The notes: generated from the letters alone by a model not told the origin. Numbered from the stretch's first letter, positions 1 through 6,248 are shown. The stretch is DNA of 7,298 nucleotides from an uncultured Clostridia bacterium (GCA_947588915.1 CANPZA010000073.1:1-7298), one strand, 5' to 3'. Program-made: numbers and translations.

Positions 1-864
1 GTTGGAGAATTATATAATAGTTTTAAAATGGGAAATATTGATTTGATTTCTACAACAAATGATAATTTACAAGAATATATAGGTACTATTGGATATAGTT
101 CAAAAGAATTGAAAGGACGAGACCATACTTTTTTAGCATTCAATATGCAAAATGATTTATTATCAAGAACAGAAGTAAGAAAAGCAATATCATTTTCAAT
201 AGATAAAGATAATATTGTCTCAAGTGTATTAAATAACAAATGTTATACTAGTAGTTTTCCTTTAGACTATGGTAATTGGTTATCACAAAATCAATCGGGA
301 AGTGATGGATATAATGTAGAACAAGCAAAACAATTATTAACAGATAATGGATGGGTATATCGTTATGGAGGATGGCAGAAAAATGAAAATAGGAAAACTA
401 AGACTATAATATTAAATTTATTGGTAAGAGCATCTGATGGTTCTAAAGTGGCAGTTGCTAATAATATTAAACAACAATTGGAAGCTCAAGGGATTGGAAT
501 AAATATAGTACAAGCAAATGATGATCAATATAATAATATGATAAATACTAGAAATTATGATATAGCATTATGTGCTATGACACTTGCACCATCACCAAAT
601 CTTACAACTTATTTTGGACAAGGTAATATAGCAAATTATGCAAGTGATGAAGTAACAAATATTATGAATGAAGTAAAAAATACTACAGATGAGAATATAT
701 TAAAAGAAAAATATACAAGATTAATAGAAATATATAAATCTGATGTTCCATATATAAGTTTATATAATAATAAATATGTAGTAGCTTATAATTCAGAATT
801 AGTAGGAGATATCAATCCAAATTGGTTTTATCAGTTTTATGGAATAGAAGGATGGTATAAATAA
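1..864 (+). CDS. Peptide/oligopeptide ABC transporter solute-binding protein, C-terminal part (SBP_bac_5 family), 5' end outside window
   Basis: The frame is open from the first base, so this is the last 287 codons of a longer gene; the ATG at 28 is internal. The family (OppA/DppA type) is a lipid-anchored extracytoplasmic receptor that delivers peptides or similar ligands to an ABC permease. Visible support: the block with VRKAISFSIDKDNIV (about residues 59-73 of the visible part) matches the conserved 'hR.Ais.aiDr' helix of SBP_bac_5 proteins. It is followed by a YNVEQAKQLLTDNGW segment typical of these proteins (Y..e.Ak.LL...Gw) and a C-terminal domain ending in Trp-Tyr-Lys. Family members are usually 500-600 aa, so roughly half is present. 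The signal peptide and lipobox, expected upstream, are not visible. Substrate cannot be assigned. The gene is separated from recA by 129 bases, and recA has its own promoter, so the two are probably not functionally linked. Confidence 0.85.
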   Translation, partial: VGELYNSFKMGNIDLISTTNDNLQEYIGTIGYSSKELKGRDHTFLAFNMQNDLLSRTEVRKAISFSIDKDNIVSSVLNNKCYTSSFPLDYGNWLSQNQSGSDGYNVEQAKQLLTDNGWVYRYGGWQKNENRKTKTIILNLLVRASDGSKVAVANNIKQQLEAQGIGINIVQANDDQYNNMINTRNYDIALCAMTLAPSPNLTTYFGQGNIANYASDEVTNIMNEVKNTTDENILKEKYTRLIEIYKSDVPYISLYNNKYVVAYNSELVGDINPNWFYQFYGIEGWYK

Positions 865-923
865 GATTAGTTATAAATATTACAATTAATAAAAATAAAG
901 AATAAAAAATTTTAAAAAAAGTA

Positions 924-951
924 TTGACAAAACAAATTTTTGATATATAAT
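924..951 (+). promoter_or_regulatory. recA promoter (sigma-A type)
   Basis: TTGACA at 924-929 and TATAAT at 946-951, both perfect consensus hexamers, are separated by 16 bases. A start point near 957-960 would give a leader of about 35 bases before the recA ATG at 994. The -10 box overlaps an in-frame TTG at 940, which would otherwise lengthen the recA reading frame; this argues that the upstream TTG is not the translation start. Confidence 0.85.
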
Positions 952-959
952 AAATTTAT

Positions 960-973
960 CAAACAAAAGTTCA
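960..973 (+). promoter_or_regulatory. Probable LexA (SOS) box in the recA leader
   Basis: On the minus strand the core at 961-972 reads GAAC-TTTT-GTTT, which fits the Gram-positive LexA operator GAAC-N4-GTTY. On the plus strand it reads AAAC-AAAA-GTTC. It starts nine bases after the -10 box, close to the expected transcription start, where a bound repressor would block initiation. LexA control of recA is established in Bacillota. Assignment here rests on one imperfect dyad in an AT-rich leader. Confidence 0.5.
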
Positions 974-981
974 AATATTTT

Positions 982-988
982 AAGGAGG
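982..988 (+). promoter_or_regulatory. Ribosome binding site that fixes the recA start
   Basis: AAGGAGG lies five bases before the ATG at 994. It is the only strong Shine-Dalgarno sequence in the region and rules out the TTG at 940, which would add 18 residues that RecA proteins lack. Confidence 0.9.
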
Positions 989-993
989 AAATT

Positions 994-2043
994 ATGGAAG
1001 TAAATACAGAAAAAAAGAAAGCATTAGAAATGGCAATGAGTCAAATAGAAAAACAATTTGGAAAAGGTTCAGTTATGAAATTAGGAGAATTTAAAGCGAT
1101 GGAGGTAGAAGCTATACCAACAGGAGCTTTAAGTCTTGATATTGCATTGGGAATTGGAGGAGTACCAAGAGGAAGAATTATAGAAATATATGGACCAGAA
1201 TCATCAGGAAAAACAACACTTGCACTTCATGTTATTGCAGAGGCACAAAAAATGGGAGGAGAAGCAGCTTTTATAGATGCAGAACATGCATTAGATCCTG
1301 TCTATTCTAAAAAATTAGGTGTCGATATAGATAATTTAATAGTATCTCAACCAGATACAGGAGAACAAGCATTAGAGATTACAGAAAGCTTAGTTAGAAG
1401 TGGAGCTTTAGATGTTATTGTAGTAGACTCTGTAGCAGCATTAGTTCCAAAAGCAGAGATAGATGGTGATATGGGAGATTCTCATATGGGACTTCAAGCA
1501 AGGCTTATGTCACAAGCATTAAGAAAATTAGCAGGAGCGTTAAATAAAACAAAAACAGTTTTAATTTTTATAAATCAATTAAGAGAAAAAATTGGAGTTA
1601 TGTTTGGTAATCCAGAAACAACAACAGGTGGTAGAGCATTAAAATTTTATGCTTCTGTTAGAATGGATATTAGAAAAGTAGAAAATATTAAACAAGATGG
1701 AGAATTTAAGGGAAGTAGAGTGCGTGTTAAAGTTGTAAAAAATAAAGTAGCACCACCTTTTAGAGAAGCTGAATTTGATGTGGTATATGGTGAAGGTATT
1801 TCAAAATCTGGTAATATTTTAGATATGGCAGTTAATTTAGATATTATAGAAAAATCAGGTTCTTGGTTTAGTTATAATGGAGAAAGAATAGGACAAGGTA
1901 GAGAAAATGTTAAAAAATATTTACAAGACAATCCAGATATTCTAGAAGAAGTAGAGAAAAAAGTAAGAGATAATTTTGCTAAAGCATTTGAACAGAGTCT
2001 TGGAGAAGAATTATCAGATGAAGATGATGATATAGAAGAATAA
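994..2043 (+). CDS. recA: Recombinase RecA
   Basis: 349 aa, the normal RecA length. RecA forms ATP-dependent filaments on single-stranded DNA, catalyses strand exchange in homologous recombination, and stimulates LexA self-cleavage in the SOS response. Visible: N-terminal oligomerisation helix (residues 3-30, with the [10 protein letters not shown] motif), Walker A GPESSGKT at 67-74, the catalytic glutamate in AEHALD (about 97), Walker B VIVVD at 141-145, loop L1 around 157-167 ([10 protein letters not shown]), the [19 protein letters not shown] block of loop L2 (about 192-210), and an acidic C-terminal tail (DEDDDIEE). All expected residues are present. It is a single-gene transcript by appearance: own promoter, SOS-like box and a terminator right after the stop. 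Its modulator recX follows from a separate promoter. There is no in-frame CGG codon; a CGT arginine is used in the conserved RVRVKVV segment. Confidence 0.99.
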   Translation: MEVNTEKKKALEMAMSQIEKQFGKGSVMKLGEFKAMEVEAIPTGALSLDIALGIGGVPRGRIIEIYGPESSGKTTLALHVIAEAQKMGGEAAFIDAEHALDPVYSKKLGVDIDNLIVSQPDTGEQALEITESLVRSGALDVIVVDSVAALVPKAEIDGDMGDSHMGLQARLMSQALRKLAGALNKTKTVLIFINQLREKIGVMFGNPETTTGGRALKFYASVRMDIRKVENIKQDGEFKGSRVRVKVVKNKVAPPFREAEFDVVYGEGISKSGNILDMAVNLDIIEKSGSWFSYNGERIGQGRENVKKYLQDNPDILEEVEKKVRDNFAKAFEQSLGEELSDEDDDIEE

Positions 2044-2062
2044 ATAGTTTAATTAAATAATT

Positions 2063-2104
2063 GAGGGGCACATTTAAAAAAATATGTCCCTCTTTTATTT
2101 TTTT
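2063..2104 (+). terminator. Intrinsic terminator after recA
   Basis: A hairpin has left arm GAGGG-GC-ACAT (2063-2073) and right arm ATGTCCCTC (2084-2092), with a two-base bulge in the left arm and a loop of about ten bases. It is followed by a T-rich tract (TTTTATTTTTTT) to 2104. It begins 20 bases after the recA stop. Confidence 0.85.
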
Positions 2105-2111
2105 AAAATAC

Positions 2112-2140
2112 TTGACACGTATAAAAAACACGTGTAAAAT
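2112..2140 (+). promoter_or_regulatory. Isolated strong promoter with an internal ACACGT/ACGTGT inverted repeat
   Basis: TTGACA at 2112-2117 and TAAAAT at 2135-2140 are separated by 17 bases, with an extended -10 TG at 2133-2134. Overlapping the core elements is a perfect dyad, ACACGT (2115-2120) and ACGTGT (2130-2135), nine bases apart; it has the placement of a repressor operator. The expected start point (about 2147) lies at the edge of a terminator hairpin, so a transcript of only about 28 bases is predicted and no gene follows. It may be the remnant of a lost regulated gene or a source of a tiny RNA; the sequence does not decide. Confidence 0.6.
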
Positions 2141-2143
2141 AAT

Positions 2144-2174
2144 AAAAAAGCAGGAAATTAATCCTGCCTTTTTT
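2144..2174 (+). terminator. Intrinsic terminator directly downstream of the isolated promoter (symmetrical)
   Basis: An A-run (2144-2149) precedes GCAGGA (2150-2155), a six-base loop, TCCTGC (2162-2167) and C plus six Ts (2168-2174). The A- and T-runs on both sides make it able to work in either direction. It starts four bases after the -10 box at 2135-2140. Confidence 0.8.
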
Positions 2175-2229
2175 AGCAAAAAAATTATTAGTATAATCTT
2201 AAAAAGGGAGTTTTTTTAAAATAAAAATC

Positions 2230-2258
2230 TTGATATTTTTTTATACTTATAGTAGAAT
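2230..2258 (+). promoter_or_regulatory. Promoter for recX and the downstream operon
   Basis: TTGATA (2230-2235) and TAGAAT (2253-2258) with a 17-base spacer, each one base from consensus. It lies about 25 bases before the recX ATG, which is preceded by GAAAGAGG (2268-2275). No other convincing promoter was seen before ytfJ, so this one may drive recX through ytfJ. Confidence 0.65.
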
Positions 2259-2282
2259 ATAAAAAAAGAAAGAGGAAAAATA

Positions 2283-2735
2283 ATGTATACGGTAGAAGAA
2301 TTCGATAGAGAGAAAACAAAAGTACTAAAATATATATTATATAAAAAGAGAACTGAGCAAGAAGTAAGAAGGAAGTTTTCAAGTACAATAAATGAAGATA
2401 TGTTAGAAGATATAATTGAATATTTAAAAGAAGCTAAATATATTGATGATAATGAATTTATAAGTAAAACGATTAATAATTATATAGCTCTAAAAAATTC
2501 ATCTATAAAAGAATTAGAATATAAATTATTATCAAAAGGTTTAGATAAAAAAGATATAGATAACTATATTTATGAAAATAAAGAAGAATTAGAACAGTAT
2601 GAAATAAAATCAGCAAAAAATATTTTTTATAAAAAATCTACATCAATGGAAGAACAAGAAATAGTACAGTATTTACTAAAAAAAGGATATAAGATGGAAA
2701 ATATAAAAGAAGCAATAGAGCAAACAGAAGGGTAA
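2283..2735 (+). CDS. recX: Regulatory protein RecX
   Basis: 150 aa, similar to the shorter RecX proteins (many Bacillota forms are 200 aa or more). RecX binds within the RecA filament groove and restrains RecA activity. Visible: an N-terminal FDREKTKVLKYILYKKRTEQEV segment matching the first three-helix repeat (the R-T/S-x-x-E/Q-V/L pattern), then YLKEAKYIDDNEF (about 47-59), the hallmark 'yidD..fa' segment, and two more Lys/Glu-rich helical repeats ending IKEAIEQ. The start is supported by GAAAGAGG seven bases upstream. The stop codon (2733-2735) and the codon before it lie inside the left arm of a palindromic repeat, so the insertion defines the C-terminus; the last true family residues are probably EAIEQ. 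recX next to recA is a common arrangement. Confidence 0.88.
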   Translation: MYTVEEFDREKTKVLKYILYKKRTEQEVRRKFSSTINEDMLEDIIEYLKEAKYIDDNEFISKTINNYIALKNSSIKELEYKLLSKGLDKKDIDNYIYENKEELEQYEIKSAKNIFYKKSTSMEEQEIVQYLLKKGYKMENIKEAIEQTEG

Positions 2736-2795
2736 AGATGGGACAGGCACCACTTTACCTAAAAAAGGTAAAGTGGTGCCTGTCCCATCTTTACC
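2731..2795. repeat. REP-like palindromic element (30-bp perfect inverted repeat, 5-base loop)
   Basis: Arms 2731-2760 and 2766-2795 are exact reverse complements over 30 bases, separated by AAAAA. The arms carry GGGACAGGCACC / GGTGCCTGTCCC, much more GC-rich than the surroundings. From memory, this core recurs in interspersed palindromes of many bacteria, some mobilised by REP-associated Y1 transposases; no transposase is present here. A short direct repeat ATCTTTACC (2787-2795 and 2796-2804) abuts the right arm. The element supplies the recX stop codon and is open in the scpA frame, which creates a spurious 30-residue extension of scpA. There is no T-run after it, so it is not a typical terminator; it could act as an mRNA-stabilising hairpin. 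Confidence 0.85.
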
Positions 2796-2810
2796 ATCTT
2801 TACCCTAAAA

Positions 2811-2816
2811 AAGGAG
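2811..2816 (+). promoter_or_regulatory. Ribosome binding site that fixes the scpA start
   Basis: AAGGAG lies 11 bases before the ATG at 2828. It lies just outside the palindrome, so it remains free when the hairpin folds. It favours 2828 over the ATG at 2738, which is buried in the palindrome and would add repeat-encoded residues. Confidence 0.75.
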
Positions 2817-2827
2817 AAATAATCAAA

Positions 2828-3580
2828 ATGCCAATATTAACATTAGAAACTAAAAAATATGCAATAAAAATAGACAATTTTGAAGGTCCACTTGATTTGC
2901 TTTGTCATTTAATTGATATAAATAAAATGGACATATATGATATAAATTTAAGTGAAATAACAGATCAATATATTAACTATATAAAAGAACAAGAAAAGTT
3001 AAATTTAGAAATAGCAAGTGAATTTTTAGTGATGGCATCAACTTTATTGTATATTAAATCAAAAAAATTATTACCTAACCAAGAAGAGGAAGAGGAAGAA
3101 TTAACAGAAGAAGAATTAATTAGAAGAATTATTGAATATAAAAAATTTAAAGAAATTAGTAAAAAATTAAAAGAAAATTATAGTGAATTCTCTAAAAGAT
3201 TTTTTAAATTACAGGAAGATATTACATTACCCAAAAGAGTTTTAAATAAAGAGTATGAAAAAGACACGATACCTAATATTTACAAAGATTTGGTTGAAAG
3301 AACAAGTGTAAAGCTAAATAGAAATGCTAAAAATATAGAGCAAATTGCAATTACAGATAATTATACAGTAGCAAGTAAAGTTAAAGAAATGTTTAAAGTT
3401 TTAGTTAAACAAAAAAAGTTTGTGTTTAATAAATTATTTTCAATAAAGAAACATAATAAACAAGAAGTTGTAACAGCATTTTCTGGATTATTAGAATTAT
3501 CAAGAAGAAGTAAAGTAGAAACAATTCAAGAAAAACTATTTGGAGATATTACAGTAGAAAAAGTAAAAAAGAATAACTAA
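2828..3580 (+). CDS. scpA: Segregation and condensation protein A (kleisin)
   Basis: 250 aa, the usual ScpA length. ScpA is the kleisin subunit of the bacterial SMC condensin. With ScpB it bridges the SMC heads and is needed for chromosome compaction and segregation. Visible: the N-terminal FEGPLDLLCHLI motif (about 18-29), the EFLVMASTLLYIKSKKLLP helix (about 65-83) that contacts the SMC neck, an acidic linker (EEEEEELTEEE, about 87-97), and a C-terminal winged-helix segment with VTAFSGLLELSRRSKV (about 215-230). The reading frame is open back to 2738 through the palindrome, but the family start and the ribosome binding site support 2828. The partner gene scpB, normally next, is not present; a 123-aa unrelated-looking gene follows after 17 bases. 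Confidence 0.95.
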   Translation: MPILTLETKKYAIKIDNFEGPLDLLCHLIDINKMDIYDINLSEITDQYINYIKEQEKLNLEIASEFLVMASTLLYIKSKKLLPNQEEEEEELTEEELIRRIIEYKKFKEISKKLKENYSEFSKRFFKLQEDITLPKRVLNKEYEKDTIPNIYKDLVERTSVKLNRNAKNIEQIAITDNYTVASKVKEMFKVLVKQKKFVFNKLFSIKKHNKQEVVTAFSGLLELSRRSKVETIQEKLFGDITVEKVKKNN

Positions 3581-3597
3581 AGATAGGAGAATAAAAA

Positions 3598-3969
3598 ATG
3601 GATGAAAATAAAGAAATAGATATATCAAGAACAATATTAAATACTATAAAATTATTAGAAGAAGAAATAACATCAATAGAAAAAATAGATATTGAAACAT
3701 ATGAAAAAATAAGAAAAAAATTAGATGAAATATATGATGCAAGCAAAAATAAAAAATTGAATGTAATTGAAATAGTAAATTTATTAATGCAACTTCAAAA
3801 TGAAACAATAACATTTTTGGATACATCTATGCAAAATAGTATGGAATTACAAATATACAAGCCACAATCTCAAAATCCAATAAAAAGATTTTTTGTTATG
3901 TTAAAAAATAAAATTATAGAAATTTCAAAATTAGGACAAAGAAAGATTTCAGATCAGACCTCAAAGTAA
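3598..3969 (+). CDS. Hypothetical protein, 123 aa, in the usual scpB position
   Basis: I do not recognise this protein. The start is supported by AGGAG at 3585-3589, eight bases before the ATG. It sits 17 bases after scpA and is probably co-transcribed with it. Residues 1-65 are strongly helical and charged, with heptad-like Leu/Ile spacing, and could form a coiled coil. A short Gln/Pro-rich stretch (about 88-94) precedes a basic amphipathic C-terminal helix (about 95-115, Lys/Arg with Phe/Ile/Leu). No signal peptide or full membrane segment is evident. I see no winged-helix signature or length that would make it ScpB (usually 180-200 aa). A role in SMC loading or segregation could be guessed only from position. 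Confidence 0.7.
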   Translation: MDENKEIDISRTILNTIKLLEEEITSIEKIDIETYEKIRKKLDEIYDASKNKKLNVIEIVNLLMQLQNETITFLDTSMQNSMELQIYKPQSQNPIKRFFVMLKNKIIEISKLGQRKISDQTSK

Positions 3970-4032
3970 AATTGATAAAGATGAATAAAAAAAGAAAAAA
4001 ATGGAAAAACTAGTTATAAACCTTAAAAAGTA

Positions 4033-4038
4033 AGAAGG
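4033..4038 (+). promoter_or_regulatory. Ribosome binding site supporting a TTG start
   Basis: AGAAGG lies eight bases before the TTG at 4047. An in-frame TAA (4044-4046) directly precedes that TTG and the membrane segment begins at once, so no other start is available in this frame. Confidence 0.65.
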
Positions 4039-4046
4039 CGATATAA

Positions 4047-4673
4047 TTGGTTTTTATTTTTATATTTTTAGCTGTAATTTTATTTATAATACTAGTTTAT
4101 TTTTCAAAGATAAGAATACAAATCAATAATTTAAAATTTCAATCTACAAGCAAAAGACATATAAATAGAGATTATGAAATAATAATAAAACTATGTGTTT
4201 TAAATATTATTCCTATTTTGAAAATAAACATAACAAAAACAAAATTAGAAAGATTAAGGATAAAGGAAAAAGTTGAACAATTAGATTTAAAAGCAATGAG
4301 AAATAAAAAGGACTTTGATAAAAAAGCGTTAGAAGCAATAAAAGAATTAAATTTATGTATTAAAAATATTGATTTGTATATAGATTTAGGAACAGAAAAT
4401 GCATGTTTGACATCGATAATAGTTCCTGCATTAAGTACAGTAATTTCCATTATATTGAGTAGAAAAGTAAAAAAATTTAAAAATCAAGTATTTATTATTA
4501 ATCCCATATTTATAAATCAAAATTTAATAAATATACATTTATCTGGTATATTTGAAATAAAAATTGGTAATATTATAAATACTATGTATATTTTAAGTAA
4601 AGAACGTAAAAAAGGAGTGAGAGAAAATGAGCGAACATCCAATAGAAGGGCTTATGGTTACAGCTATGAATAG
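4047..4673 (+). CDS. DUF2953 family membrane protein (YtfI-like), TTG start
   Basis: 208 aa, function unknown. DUF2953 proteins commonly sit directly upstream of ytfJ in Bacillota spore-formers. Visible: one N-terminal transmembrane helix (residues 2-19, nearly all Ile/Leu/Val/Phe), a beta-rich segment with YEIIIKLCVLNIIPILKI, a Lys-rich linker (about 68-100), then the family's C-terminal block with a 'GTENACLTSI' segment (about 117-126), a second hydrophobic stretch, an NPIF motif and a final GIFEIKIGNII strand. The start is TTG, forced by the adjacent upstream stop. The last 47 bases overlap the start of ytfJ, which implies translational coupling. Family assignment is from recognition of these motifs and the neighbour. 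Confidence 0.72.
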   Translation: MVFIFIFLAVILFIILVYFSKIRIQINNLKFQSTSKRHINRDYEIIIKLCVLNIIPILKINITKTKLERLRIKEKVEQLDLKAMRNKKDFDKKALEAIKELNLCIKNIDLYIDLGTENACLTSIIVPALSTVISIILSRKVKKFKNQVFIINPIFINQNLINIHLSGIFEIKIGNIINTMYILSKERKKGVRENERTSNRRAYGYSYE

Positions 4674-5235
4674 TATTCAAGATATGATTGATGTAAATAC
4701 TATAATAGGTGAACCAATTGAAACTACAAATAACATTGTCATTATTCCTATTTCGAAAGTATCATTTGGCTTTGCAGCAGGTGGTAGTGAGTTTAAAGGT
4801 GAGACTATTGATGAATACAAAAAAAGGGATAAAGAAGAAGCAATCCAATATAGATTACCATTTGGTGGAGGAAGTGGAGCAGGTGTTACAATTAATCCAA
4901 TAGCATTTCTTGTTATTCAAGAAAATAATGTAAAATTAATGCCTGTTAATCACACTTCATCATTAGATAAATTATTGGACTATATCCCTGATTTGTTGGA
5001 AAAGACAAATAATATGATGAATAGATGTATGCAAAATAAAAAAGAACAAACAGAAAAAATATTAAAAGATATGCAAAACAAACATAATAACAATATGAAA
5101 AAACAAGAAGATGATAAAAAAGAAATAGAAAAGAAGATTGAAGAAGAAGTAGAAAAAGTAAATAAAACAAAAAATTCAGACAATAAGGAAGAATCTTATG
5201 AATATGAATATGATGAAACTATGGAAGATGAGTAA
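4627..5235 (+). CDS. ytfJ: Sporulation/germination protein YtfJ (GerW family) with long charged C-terminal tail
   Basis: 202 aa. In Bacillus subtilis GerW/YtfJ is a spore protein needed for a normal germination response. Visible: N-terminal HPIEGLMVTAMNSIQDMID motif (4-22), a GEPIETTNNIVIIPISKVSFGFAAGG core (28-53), the glycine-rich FGGGSGAGVTINPIAFLVI block (79-97), and VKLMPV (102-107). The conserved domain ends near 134. The remaining 68 residues (about 135-202) are a low-complexity Lys/Glu/Asn-rich, probably coiled-coil or disordered tail ending in Glu/Tyr/Asp repeats; typical family members are shorter. AAAGGAG at 4611-4617 supports the ATG. It is the last gene of the recX-scpA cluster. 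Confidence 0.88.
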   Translation: MSEHPIEGLMVTAMNSIQDMIDVNTIIGEPIETTNNIVIIPISKVSFGFAAGGSEFKGETIDEYKKRDKEEAIQYRLPFGGGSGAGVTINPIAFLVIQENNVKLMPVNHTSSLDKLLDYIPDLLEKTNNMMNRCMQNKKEQTEKILKDMQNKHNNNMKKQEDDKKEIEKKIEEEVEKVNKTKNSDNKEESYEYEYDETMEDE

Positions 5236-5244
5236 AGAGAATAA

Positions 5245-5279
5245 AATTAGTTATCTAATAAATAACTAATTTTTTCTTT
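5245..5279 (+). terminator. Intrinsic terminator after ytfJ
   Basis: Perfect ten-base stem AATTAGTTAT (5245-5254) / ATAACTAATT (5262-5271) with a seven-base loop and a T-rich tail to 5279. It is AT-rich but well formed and lies ten bases after the ytfJ stop, closing the recX-to-ytfJ cluster. Confidence 0.75.
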
Positions 5280-5298
5280 ATTAAAAATAAAAAAACAG

Positions 5299-5327
5299 TT
5301 GAGAAAATATGTTCTACATGATAAAAT
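5299..5327 (+). promoter_or_regulatory. Promoter for the TVP38-family gene
   Basis: TTGAGA (5299-5304) and TAAAAT (5322-5327) with a 17-base spacer and a TG just upstream of the -10 (5319-5320). The predicted leader is about 90 bases. Nothing else was recognised between 5328 and the gene. Confidence 0.6.
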
Positions 5328-5421
5328 AAATATTAAGTAAAAATAATAATTATAAAATTTTTAGTAAGATAAAATGTTATATTATCAAAAATGAAAGATA
5401 TAAATGAAAAGAAGGTTTAAG

Positions 5422-6151
5422 ATGGTTAATAAAAATAAAGTAAAAATATTTAAAATATTGTTAGCAATTATTGTTTTGATAATAATTATAGGAGCAATAG
5501 CGTATTTTTTACCCTTAATGAAAAATTTATCTACAATAGAAGGACAAGTTGCATTTAAAGAGAAAATCGAAAATACAGGAATAATTGGAATGTTATCACT
5601 TTTAGGACTTCAAATTGCACAAATATTTCTTATAATAATACCTGGAGAACCAATAGAAATATTAGCAGGGATATGTTATGGGGGATTTTTTGGGACATTA
5701 TTTATTACGATATCTTGCAGTATTATTTCACTTATAATATTTTTACTTGTGAGAAAGTTTGGAAAAAAATTTGTATATAACTTTTGTGATGAAAAACGTA
5801 TTTTAAAGATAGAGAATAGTAAATTATTTAAAAATCCTAAAAGAATTGAATGGATAATGTTCATACTATTTTTGATACCAGGAACACCAAAAGATTTTTT
5901 AGTGTATATAGCAGGATTATTACCAATAAAATTACATAGATTTATTATAATTACTACAATTGCTAGACTACCATCAATTATTACTTCTACACTTGCAGGA
6001 CATAATATATTGAAACGGTGATTGGGCAATGGGTATTATTTTGTATTTAGCAATAATCATATTAGCATTAATAGTTGTATTTATTATAAATAAATTTGAT
6101 AAAACAAAAACAACGCAAAATATTATAAAAAGTATAGGTAAAGATATATAA
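5422..6151 (+). CDS. TVP38/TMEM64 family membrane protein (DedA superfamily), read with one +1 shift at CGG 6016
   Basis: In one frame the gene stops at 6021 after CGG-TGA. If the C at 6016 is skipped, reading continues GGT-GAT-TGG and adds 44 residues to a stop at 6149-6151, giving 242 aa, a normal family length. The family comprises multispanning inner-membrane proteins of the DedA superfamily; some DedA-type members transport lipid carriers, but the role here is unknown. Visible: N-terminal membrane helix (about 8-30), the PGEPIEILAGICYGGFFGT motif (about 76-94), an RKFGKK segment (about 111-116), the second signature LIPGTPKDFLVYIAGL (about 152-167), and ARLPSIITSTLAGH (about 181-194). 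The last membrane helix (GIILYLAIIILALIVVF) is encoded only after the shift. The start at 5422 is chosen because AGAAGG lies six bases upstream; the ATG at 5404 has no such site. Confidence 0.8.
6016..6018 (+). other. Candidate +1 frameshift site, CGG codon in the TVP38-family gene
   Basis: The in-frame sequence is TTG-AAA-CGG-TGA. Skipping the C gives TTG-AAA-GGT-GAT-TGG (Leu-Lys-Gly-Asp-Trp), after which a complete hydrophobic helix and tail are encoded. The codon after CGG is a stop, so unshifted reading ends at once. An AGGA tract lies about 15 bases upstream, in the codons for Ala-Gly. The P-site codon AAA would re-pair poorly at AAC, which argues against simple P-site slippage and for out-of-frame entry of tRNA-Gly. 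Confidence 0.7.
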
Positions 6152-6211
6152 ACTAATATTTACAAAATATTATTGACATAGATTTTTTAAAAAAGAAATT
6201 AATAATATAAA

Positions 6212-6248
6212 AATAGTAGCAGTCATATAGATTGCTACTATTATTTTT
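6212..6248. terminator. Bidirectional terminator between the converging TVP38-family and dacF-like genes
   Basis: Ten-base stem AATAGTAGCA (6212-6221) / TGCTACTATT (6233-6242) with an 11-base loop. On the plus strand it is followed by ATTTTT; on the minus strand by a T-run from the A-tract at 6209-6212. It serves both genes, and the dacF stop codon (6247-6249) abuts it. Confidence 0.8.

Noticed and set aside
940..993. A longer recA starting at TTG 940.
   Set aside because: The TTG overlaps the -10 promoter element and has no ribosome binding site, while AAGGAGG sits before ATG 994.
2192..2210. TATAAT at 2192-2197 and GGGAG at 2206-2210 suggesting a small gene before recX.
   Set aside because: No matching -35 hexamer and no start codon with an open frame of useful length after the GGGAG.
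1979..2388. Minus-strand open frames over the recA-recX gap.
   Set aside because: They are shadows of AT-rich sequence, run through terminators and the coding ends of recA and recX, and encode only low-complexity Phe/Leu/Ile strings.
2738..2827. A longer scpA beginning at ATG 2738.
   Set aside because: The extra 30 residues are encoded mainly by the palindromic repeat; family start and ribosome binding site point to 2828.
3970..4046. Tiny plus-strand frames (about ten codons) between the unknown gene and the DUF2953 gene.
   Set aside because: Too short, no clear ribosome binding site and no recognisable peptide; the stretch reads as a short intergenic gap.
6173..6208. A possible promoter with TTGACA at 6173-6178 between the converging genes.
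   Set aside because: No -10 box at an acceptable distance; the best TAATAA needs a 21-base spacer, and no gene follows before the terminator.
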